The notes under the pieces are model-generated. The model was not told where the DNA came from. It made no database searches and saw only the letters and a program-made list of their open reading frames with translations. A DNA stretch of 6,694 bases, taken from assembly GCA_003151295.1 (NCBI GenBank), contig PLXD01000566.1, positions 1 through 6,694 of the forward strand, read 5' to 3'. The stretch's first letter is position 1, and every line of letters starts with the position of its first letter. Below, in pieces: positions 1 through 5,308 of this stretch. The position numbers and the translations under genes were made by a program. This DNA is from Chitinophagaceae bacterium (GTDB lineage: Bacteria > Bacteroidota > Bacteroidia > Chitinophagales > Chitinophagaceae).

Positions 1-1007
1 TGGTAGTTTAAACGAGACGCTAGTGTTTTCAATTCATTAATATCTATAACGTAAATGTGCATTATATAGGGTCGAGTTTTGGAGATACAACGGCGGCAAC
101 GTATTTGTTGATTGGCCCGAACTGGAAAGGGAAAATTCCGGCAGGTTTGAAGCCTATATATTTTAAAGATGCATATCTTAATCTGTTTGGCAGACGCTTG
201 TTGAAGATGATACTGCTGACTTAAAAAATGTGCTTATCCTGCAACACCAGGCTTGGCTGACACCTCTAAGTAAATGGCCGGCAGAAGAACATCAATATGC
301 AGGGCTTCAACGTACTGATTCAATTGGTTTTTATAATGCCATTGATAGTTTTTTTGTCAATCTTGACAACGCATTAAAGCTGAGTAATGCTCCGGAACAC
401 GATAAACCCATTTTAAACAAGCTTTCTATTTTAGGTATACTCCTTATTGGATGCTGAGGGAGCGAGCGGCGATATTGATTTCGGAAACGGATGGCAAAGA
501 ACCAATCCGCGTGTTGGTGATTGGGGTTTAGATTACCTGGATGAGGCCTTGTACATGAAACATGGATTTTATGCCGGACATACGGAAACAGAAGCGTTTT
601 ATATCGTTCCAAAATCAAGAGAAGGGCACGACTATTTTAAAGGTGATCACAAATATAAAATCCATTTTTCCAAAGATTCATTCCCGCCGTTGAAAAAAAT
701 GGGCTTCTGGTCGATCACCGCCAATGAAATACCTGGTTATTTTCTCATATTAAACCCTATTCACCGTTATGCGATCCGTGATCGTACCAGGGGTTTGAAA
801 TTTAATACCGATGGTTCGCTGGATATTTATATACAGGCTGATGAACCGGATGGGGATAAGAGATCAAACTGGCTGCCAATTGCCAAGGGCGAATCTACGA
901 CGACTTTCCGGGTATATTTGCCTAAAGTGGAAAATCCAGATGCCTTGACCCCCATTCGCCATTTTAATTTAGCTTTAAAAGAGACCGGCGTGAGGGGGTC
1001 AGGTTAA
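1..1007 (+). pseudogene. Decayed DUF1254/DUF1214 domain protein, 5' end cut off by the window or lost
   Basis: This is a broken gene whose pieces read in order in different frames. Bases 24-200 give an N-terminal DUF1254 piece (FQFINIYN, then FGDTTAATYLLIGPNWKGK, then LNLFGR), with a TAG just before it at 21-23. Bases 200-446 continue in another frame (VEDDTADLKNVLILQHQAW, then LTPLSKWPAEE). Bases 447-1007 carry the DUF1214 part: GWQRTNPRVGDWGLDYL, FWSITANEIPGYFL, NPIHRYAIRDR, LKFNTDGSLDIYIQ and SNWLP, all typical of the family. The first frame change, near 198-200, equals loss of one base. The second, near 440-450, probably also removed the linker usually found between the two domains, because KLSILGI runs almost straight into the DUF1214 start. 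The last residues (about 962-1007) do not look like a normal DUF1214 end and may belong to the next remnant. The family is common in bacteria, often exported, and has no settled biochemical role. The long well-conserved pieces suggest recent decay. Confidence 0.85.
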
Positions 1008-1341
1008 CCGGGTTTTACAGGCAATGGGCAAACGGGACCTGGACAATTACCAATGATACAATTTATTTTAAGTTTGTTCCAGTTTATGATACCATAAAAT
1101 ACAGTAATATTTTGCCCTGGAATTGTCGGATGATGAAATACCATCTGTTTCCATCCCCTCACCTATAGCACAATTAAGAGTTGGAGGACAGGATCCAGCC
1201 AGGATGCCAAGAAGACTATTTTATCGTTAGGATAAACTCTTTACAATAAATAAAAACGGGAAATTGATTAAAAGGAAAGAAAAGGGGTGGCATGGGAAAT
1301 GGCATTTGTGGTGTATTCATAGGAGTAAATTTTATAAATAA
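1004..1341 (+). pseudogene. Decayed small conserved hypothetical protein (Bacteroidota lipocalin-like or lipoprotein type)
   Basis: Conceptual translation gives a second remnant directly after the first. Bases 1004-1116 read LTGFYRQWANGTWTITNDTI, then YFKFVPVYDTIKYSN. A frame change near 1108-1117 leads into LELSDDEIPSVSIPSPIAQL and a QDPARMPRRLFYR segment. An in-frame TAG at 1228-1230 interrupts it, and the same frame then reads DKLFTINKNGKLIKRKEKG, then WHGKWHL, to TAA at 1339-1341. The pattern of a 'G.W.I.NDTI.F' strand, a 'VYDT' strand and a basic C-terminal tail resembles short exported proteins of unknown function common in this phylum; this is from memory, not a search. The N-terminal part with any signal peptide is missing, probably lost at the junction with the DUF1214 remnant (about 950-1004). 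No function can be assigned. Confidence 0.55.
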
Positions 1342-1539
1342 CGACTCCTTCGTCAGCAAAGAATTTCATATAGCTAAGGGATAGTTTACCCACACAATCT
1401 GTCATCAACTATCGGCGTTTTTTCCAATCTTATCTTAGCTCATTGCTTCCAGATAACAATTAGGTTAACACCCAATTGCATCCCCTCCATCATATTATAT
1501 AAGAAACACTTCCGGACTTAAGTTTAATGAGATTTTTAA
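1342..1539. other. Intergenic stretch between remnants and convergent ceramidase gene
   Basis: This AT-rich stretch lies between the end of the second remnant and the stop codon of the minus-strand ceramidase gene. I see no convincing gene. It contains one copy of the 14-base repeat at 1515-1528. A weak, bulged hairpin around 1505-1525 read on the minus strand could help end ceramidase transcription, but it lacks a good T-run and is not called as a terminator. Confidence 0.5.
1515..1528 (+). repeat. 14-base repeat, left copy of an inverted pair around the ceramidase gene
   Basis: The sequence GACTTAAGTTTAAT here is the exact reverse complement of 2934-2947. It sits 11 bases beyond the stop codon of the minus-strand ceramidase gene, so the two copies bracket that gene. 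The exact match ends at 14 bases on both sides. The sequence is AT-rich, so chance similarity is possible. Confidence 0.6.
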
Positions 1540-2838
1540 TTACTTTGTTAACGGCATCGCCGTTTTTATAATTTCGCTTGACAAGAGGTCGCCTAAACCA
1601 GCACCATAAAAACTTACGCTGGATTCGTACCCTTCACCGTGAACATATTGGTCGCGGCTGAGGATATAGCTTATCCATTCGTTGGCAAGCCCCCCGATAG
1701 CAACATATTTGATGCCTCCGCCTTTTAATGAGGCTTTTATTTTCATGCCCAACCCTGCGGCCATTTCGCCCGGCACTCCAGCGATAATCAAGTCCCCTAT
1801 TCTCACCGATCCCAAACCAACTTCGGTCGGGCAAAGCATATCGATGATAGTCTTCACCGTTTTTTCATTTAACTTATATTCATCCCCTCCGGTTTTCATA
1901 AATGAGGGATGCGCTATATGTTCCGGTAAGGTGATTGTGCGATAACTGTAGGCGAATACTTCTATATTTTTTGTTTGGATTTCCTTAAACAACTCAAAAG
2001 CTTTTGCCGCTATTTTTTTGCCATAGATTTCTATTTTTTTGTAGCCGTCAATGGGTTCGTCTAAGATGGGCGACTGGTCTCCTTCAGCACCATTGTAATA
2101 CATGGCGGTTACACCATTGCCAATTAAATTCTGAAGTTCGCTTTGGAGGTAGCCCGGCCATTCCGCAGAAACCAACATATCCTTTCCACCTAAGAAAGTA
2201 GGATGAGCTGTCCAGTTTACCAAAACGGCCAATGGTTTGCCATTCGTCAAGTCAATGCGGGTAGTGATCAGTTCTTTGTCCACCTCCGAATCTTTTCTCC
2301 TGTTGTGGTTGAGTGAGTCAATGATCATGCTCTTTGTCCCGATTTTTACCGGTTGATAGCTTTGGTCAACTTCCTTTATCAATGCTTCAAGTTTATCCAA
2401 TAAAAATTTAAGCAGTTCAGGTTGAAAAATTCCTATCTGAGGATTGTTCAAAAGATTTTTACTGTTCAATGCGGCCATTTCAAGGCTTCCGTGCGAATGG
2501 CTGGGCAAAAGCATAATATTTTCCATGCCCCATCCATGACCGGAAATTCTTTTTATCAAATCACTTTTAACATTTGAGGGAAGCCCGAGGATGTCAAGGG
2601 TTATGATTACATACTTGCGATGATCCATTTGTAATGCCAGAGCTTTAGCCCAAATCCTGTCGTGGATGGCAATGGCTGGTTTGTTCATCATTTCCCCATA
2701 ACCCCCCAAGGTATAGTTCATTTCAATGGGCGGGGTAATATCAACCGCAGCTACACTCGCGGTTGGATTGCCCCCTCGTGATGCAAAACCGATAGACAAC
2801 TGCACCAATGAACTTATGCTTAAAAATAATTTCTTCAT
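1540..2838 (-). CDS. Secreted neutral/alkaline ceramidase-family amidase (short form)
   Basis: The 432-residue product begins with a Sec-type signal (MKKLFLSISSLVQLSIGFAS), so it should act in the periplasm or outside the cell. It matches the neutral/alkaline non-lysosomal ceramidase family (Ceramidase_alk), zinc hydrolases that cut the N-acyl bond of ceramide into sphingosine and fatty acid. Visible motifs: VDITPP (33-38) at the domain start, SHSHG (113-117) and NWTAHPT (208-214) supplying the expected zinc histidines, GDQSP (253-257) with Ser256 in the place of the catalytic serine of the usual GDVSP motif, PGEM (356-359) with Glu358 as likely zinc ligand, and NEWISY (386-391) whose tyrosine may be the last ligand. 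It is much shorter than the roughly 650-residue bacterial ceramidases and appears to lack their C-terminal Ig-like domain. The start is the first Met before the signal, with an A-rich leader and no clear Shine-Dalgarno. It is divergent from the GH-D hydrolase. Substrate is uncertain: short members could cut other N-acyl lipids. Confidence 0.85.
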   Translation of the reverse strand: MKKLFLSISSLVQLSIGFASRGGNPTASVAAVDITPPIEMNYTLGGYGEMMNKPAIAIHDRIWAKALALQMDHRKYVIITLDILGLPSNVKSDLIKRISGHGWGMENIMLLPSHSHGSLEMAALNSKNLLNNPQIGIFQPELLKFLLDKLEALIKEVDQSYQPVKIGTKSMIIDSLNHNRRKDSEVDKELITTRIDLTNGKPLAVLVNWTAHPTFLGGKDMLVSAEWPGYLQSELQNLIGNGVTAMYYNGAEGDQSPILDEPIDGYKKIEIYGKKIAAKAFELFKEIQTKNIEVFAYSYRTITLPEHIAHPSFMKTGGDEYKLNEKTVKTIIDMLCPTEVGLGSVRIGDLIIAGVPGEMAAGLGMKIKASLKGGGIKYVAIGGLANEWISYILSRDQYVHGEGYESSVSFYGAGLGDLLSSEIIKTAMPLTK

Positions 2839-2914
2839 GATATTTCTATTTATGTGAACACTACGTTTTTGAAAACCAATTATTCAATCAAGTCCGTATT
2901 TCAGGTTTTTACAA

Positions 2915-2947
2915 GACTTAAATTTATTTCATGATTAAACTTAAGTC
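2915..2947. repeat. Inverted repeat in the divergent region, possible operator
   Basis: GACTTAA (2915-2921) and TTAAGTC (2941-2947) form a 7-base perfect inverted repeat with 19 bases between; beyond one mismatch two more bases also pair. The right arm is part of the 14-base repeat that matches 1515-1528. The site lies 77-109 bases upstream of the ceramidase start and 78-110 bases upstream of the hydrolase start, so it is nearly central between the two genes. Confidence 0.4.
2934..2947 (-). repeat. 14-base repeat, right copy of the inverted pair
   Basis: Read on the minus strand this is GACTTAAGTTTAAT, identical to 1515-1528 on the plus strand. It lies 95 bases upstream of the ceramidase start codon. 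Together with the left copy it defines a 1433-base segment holding only the ceramidase gene and its leader. Confidence 0.6.
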
Positions 2948-3024
2948 AAAGCTCTCAATTTAAGAAATGCAATCCAATCGATGGCGGCTACCTGTCACAA
3001 CGGGCTGTTCCGGGATATTGAAGA

Positions 3025-4704
3025 ATGCCTTACATTCGCTCAATGCATAGAAGAGGATTTTTAAGACTTACGGGATTTTCTGCAGCAGCCCTGGTTTTTC
3101 AAAAAAATTTCCCTGCAGGCTTCTCTGGCGAAGACCTCCTTCATTTTCCTTCCGGTATTTCCTGTTGGATGGACGGACAGTGGAAGGATTTGACTGGCTC
3201 CAAAGAATCCTGGAAATACCAGGACATGACCGTAAAGCTGGTACATGCTGACGGTTCTTTGAAGGTATCGTTGCGGTCTCCGGGAATGGAGCTTAGCCGC
3301 TTGCGTATTCGTTGGAAACAGGGTTTTTCTTCAAAGGCCCGCTGTTTGGGAGATGCCTGGGAGCTATCATACGGAGATCTTGCCTGGACGGAGGGTTTAC
3401 CCTCGACAAAGGCTCCCTGGTATTTATTAACCAATGATGGGACATCGACTCATGCTTTTGGAGTAAGGACCGGCGCGGCCTGTTTCTGCAGTTGGCAGGC
3501 AGGGCTGGGACAACTGGACCTTTTTCTGGATACACAATCCGGAGCCATGGGCGTCCTGTTGGGGAACAGGGAACTGCAAGCTGCCGAGATCATAACAACG
3601 TGCAGCCGGCCTGGTGAGACAGCGTTCCAAACGGATGCACGCTTTTGCAAAATGATGTGCAAACAGCCCAGGTTGCCGGCTAAACCTGTATATGGCATCA
3701 ATGACTGGTATTTCGCGTACGGGAAAAATTCGAAGGAGCAGATACTTGAGAGGACGGCAGCGCTGGCGGTCCTGGCACAGGACAACGAAAACAGGCCTTT
3801 TTCGGTCATTGATGACGGATGGATGTACCACGACCCGGAGGACCCCAATACCCTCTGCTGGGGTTCCGATTTCAGTAAATCCAATGATCAATTCGGCGAC
3901 ATGGCTACGCTAGCCGATGAAATAAAGAAGCTGGGCATGCGACCCGGCCTCTGGACGCGAACTTTGTTGGCCAATTCCAATGACCGGCCCTCGGGTCTTA
4001 CGCCACTCCGGCCCGGGGAAAACAACCCCAAGAAACGCTACCTGGACCCCACGATTCCCGAAAACATCCATCGCATACAAGGAATTATCCGGGGTTACAA
4101 AGACTGGGGGTTTGAACTCATAAAGCACGATTACAGCACTTTCGATTGTTTTGGCCGCTGGGGGGATGATATGAAGGAAACGACGGCGGTGGGAGGTTGG
4201 CATTTCCAGGATCGTTCCCGCACCAATGCTGAGATTGTGCTTACCCTATATCAGGCGATCAGGGAGGCAGCCGGAGACATGTACTTGATTGGGTGTAATA
4301 CGGTCAGCCATTTGTCCGCGGGGCTCTTTGAACTTAACCGGATCGGGGACGATACCAGTGGGAAAGAATGGGCGAGGACATTGAAAATGGGGGTCAATTC
4401 AATGGCTTTCCGCCTTCCCCAGCATGGGGCTTTCTATGCAGTGGACGGTGATTGCGTTGGATTGACAACGCTGGTTCCCTGGGAAAAAAATAAGCAATGG
4501 ATGCAGCTACTGGCTGAGAGCGGCGCCCCACTTTTTATTTCAGCCCAAAAAGAGGCAACCGGCTCGGAACAGCAGGCATTTATCAAGCAGTGCTTCAGCC
4601 AGGCTTCCATCGAACAACCGACCGGTGAACCATTGGATTGGATGACCAATCCACGTCCCGGGAAATGGAAGTTAAATGGGAGAGAGGTTGAGTTTGCATG
4701 GTAA
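3025..4704 (+). CDS. Exported clan GH-D glycoside hydrolase, alpha-galactosidase/melibiase-like
   Basis: The 559-residue product is expected to remove alpha-linked galactose (or a related sugar such as N-acetylgalactosamine) with retention of configuration. The N-terminus has a twin-arginine-like signal, RRGFLRLTGFSAAALVF (9-25), suggesting Tat export. Residues about 40-215 form a poorly conserved, probably beta-rich domain. The barrel starts near INDWYFAYGKN (225-235). VIDDGW (261-266) is the sugar-binding aspartate motif of the clan. LIKHDYS (365-371) carries the likely nucleophile Asp369, and LNRIGDDTSG (437-446) the likely acid/base Asp443, four residues after Arg439 as in GH27 enzymes. 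The C-terminal beta domain is very short. The start could instead be Met7 at 3043, which leaves the signal intact; GAAG at 3020-3023 is too close to 3025 to act as a ribosome site. Catalytic residues are inferred by motif, not alignment. GH27 versus GH36 assignment and substrate remain open. Confidence 0.8.
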   Translation: MPYIRSMHRRGFLRLTGFSAAALVFQKNFPAGFSGEDLLHFPSGISCWMDGQWKDLTGSKESWKYQDMTVKLVHADGSLKVSLRSPGMELSRLRIRWKQGFSSKARCLGDAWELSYGDLAWTEGLPSTKAPWYLLTNDGTSTHAFGVRTGAACFCSWQAGLGQLDLFLDTQSGAMGVLLGNRELQAAEIITTCSRPGETAFQTDARFCKMMCKQPRLPAKPVYGINDWYFAYGKNSKEQILERTAALAVLAQDNENRPFSVIDDGWMYHDPEDPNTLCWGSDFSKSNDQFGDMATLADEIKKLGMRPGLWTRTLLANSNDRPSGLTPLRPGENNPKKRYLDPTIPENIHRIQGIIRGYKDWGFELIKHDYSTFDCFGRWGDDMKETTAVGGWHFQDRSRTNAEIVLTLYQAIREAAGDMYLIGCNTVSHLSAGLFELNRIGDDTSGKEWARTLKMGVNSMAFRLPQHGAFYAVDGDCVGLTTLVPWEKNKQWMQLLAESGAPLFISAQKEATGSEQQAFIKQCFSQASIEQPTGEPLDWMTNPRPGKWKLNGREVEFAW

Positions 4705-4764
4705 GAATCTACTTCCAGTGCTATTTCCATCAGACTGGTTCGCATGGTGGAAAATACGCGACCC

Positions 4765-4830
4765 TTGACCCATGAATTATTTTTCTGATTGACCCATTTT
4801 CCATATGATAATCAAGCTCATTCTGGGTCA
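4765..4830. repeat. Three short copies of TGACCCA, two direct and one inverted
   Basis: TTGACCCAT occurs at 4765-4773 and again at 4789-4797, starts 24 bases apart, and TGGGTCA, its inverted core, is at 4824-4830. Spacing of the direct copies is close to two helical turns, which would suit a protein-binding site, but the copies are short and there is no gene start close by. Confidence 0.3.
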
Positions 4831-4950
4831 TCTGAGAACGCAATCATTGGATCTATAATCAGAGCTGCAACGAAAATTAAATAATACGTTCGCCGACTAA
4901 ACGAAGCAGTGGGGCAAATCCATCTGATAGAGAAAGAATTGCAGGAAAAT

Positions 4951-4987
4951 AAAAATGGCACAAGTGAAGGAAATTTCGACTTGTGCC
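4951..4987 (-). terminator. Rho-independent terminator-like hairpin on the minus strand
   Basis: GGCACAAGT (4957-4965) and ACTTGTGCC (4979-4987) form a perfect 9-base stem with a 13-base loop. Read on the minus strand the stem is followed at once by ATTTTTATTTTCC, a T-rich tail; the plus strand has no T-run after the stem. It would therefore end transcription coming from the right on the minus strand, where no intact gene lies, but where a tRNA-like 3' end is found 11 bases upstream. Confidence 0.6.
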
Positions 4988-4998
4988 GTGACTGATAT

Positions 4999-5017
4999 GC
5001 GGAGAGAGAGGGATTCG
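4999..5017 (-). other. tRNA-Ser 3'-end-like sequence, candidate attachment-site remnant
   Basis: On the minus strand this reads CGAATCCCTCTCTCTCCGC. It fits a tRNA 3' end in exact geometry: the last five bases of a T-loop (CGAAT), a T-stem 3' strand (CCCTC), a seven-base acceptor 3' strand (TCTCTCC) and a discriminator G, as in tRNA-Ser. No matching acceptor 5' strand or full tRNA is seen further up the minus strand, so it is a fragment. Integrases often recombine at this part of tRNA genes. The T-loop TTCGAAT and most of the T-stem would re-form if 5018-5031 were removed. The match was recognised by eye only. Confidence 0.45.
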
Positions 5018-5257
5018 TGGTTTATTGGTCAAACCCTTGCCCCGCCCACATCTCCTACTGATTTTTCAGGTCATCAAATAGGTCACTTGGACCGACAAAA
5101 GAGCTAATTCCTTTCCAAGAGCAAAGTTAACTAAATTTTAAAAGGATTAATTGGGATTTCTTGAAAGATATAAACACTCTCTTAAGAAAAAGTCCACTTT
5201 GCTTTGACGACATACAAATTTGATTGGGTTTTCCAGATGTGAACGTGACGTTAAAAG

Positions 5258-5289
5258 CTTGACGAAATTCGAGCGGCAGATTATCTTTA
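5258..5289 (+). promoter_or_regulatory. Weak candidate Bacteroidota-type promoter for the TonB-dependent gene
   Basis: CTTG at 5258-5261 and TATCTTTA at 5282-5289 resemble the TTTG and TAnnTTTG elements of this phylum, 20 bases apart. Each differs by one base from consensus and the implied leader would be very short, so this is only a suggestion. Confidence 0.22.
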
Positions 5290-5308
5290 GGGTTGCAAAA
5301 CCTTCTGT

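Larger units (their letters stand above)
2839..3024. promoter_or_regulatory. Divergent promoter region between ceramidase and GH-D hydrolase genes
   Basis: This 186-base AT-rich region must carry start signals for both divergent genes. It holds clustered related inverted motifs: GACTTAAATTTA at 2915-2926, its inverted relative at 2934-2947, and AATTTAAG at 2957-2964, the inverse of 2917-2924. Such a cluster would suit an operator for a regulator controlling both genes. I could not place a convincing Bacteroidota promoter (TTTG and TAnnTTTG) on either strand. Confidence 0.4.
4705..5308. other. 604-base gene-free stretch with tRNA-like scar, hairpin and short repeats
   Basis: All six frames are closed or show only short frames without a recognisable family. 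What it does hold is listed separately: three copies of a TGACCCA motif (4765-4830), a minus-strand hairpin with T-rich tail (4957-4987), a tRNA-Ser 3'-end-like sequence (4999-5017), and a weak candidate promoter before the last gene (5258-5289). The stretch 4870-4990 reads partly open in one plus frame (RRLNEAVGQIHLIEKELQEN), but I recognise no family in it; it may be debris. Confidence 0.5.

Noticed and set aside
2..31. Frame-2 reading GSLNETLVFS at the left edge, vaguely like the 'NxDTLYS' motif that precedes the DUF1254 core.
   Set aside because: Too short and too diverged; it would require a large deletion to join the rest, so it is not counted as a separate piece.
1332..1370. Minus-strand peptide MKFFADEGV, reminiscent of the start of DUF5615/PIN-like toxins.
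   Set aside because: Only nine residues fit; the following sequence does not match that family and the stretch overlaps the end of the second remnant.
3427..3891. Long minus-strand open frames inside the GH-D gene (also 3141-3434, 3910-4203 and 4434-4745).
   Set aside because: Shadows of the real plus-strand gene: low-complexity, Arg/Pro/Ser-rich translations with no recognisable domains.
4861..4990. Possible transposase remnant in the plus frame reading RRLNEAVGQIHLIEKELQEN.
   Set aside because: Short, with stops on both sides, and no DDE, HTH or serine/tyrosine recombinase motif visible.
4999..5110. A complete tRNA on the minus strand ending at 4999.
   Set aside because: No acceptor 5' strand pairing with TCTCTCC, no regular D-arm and no 7-base anticodon loop; only the 3' fragment is supported.
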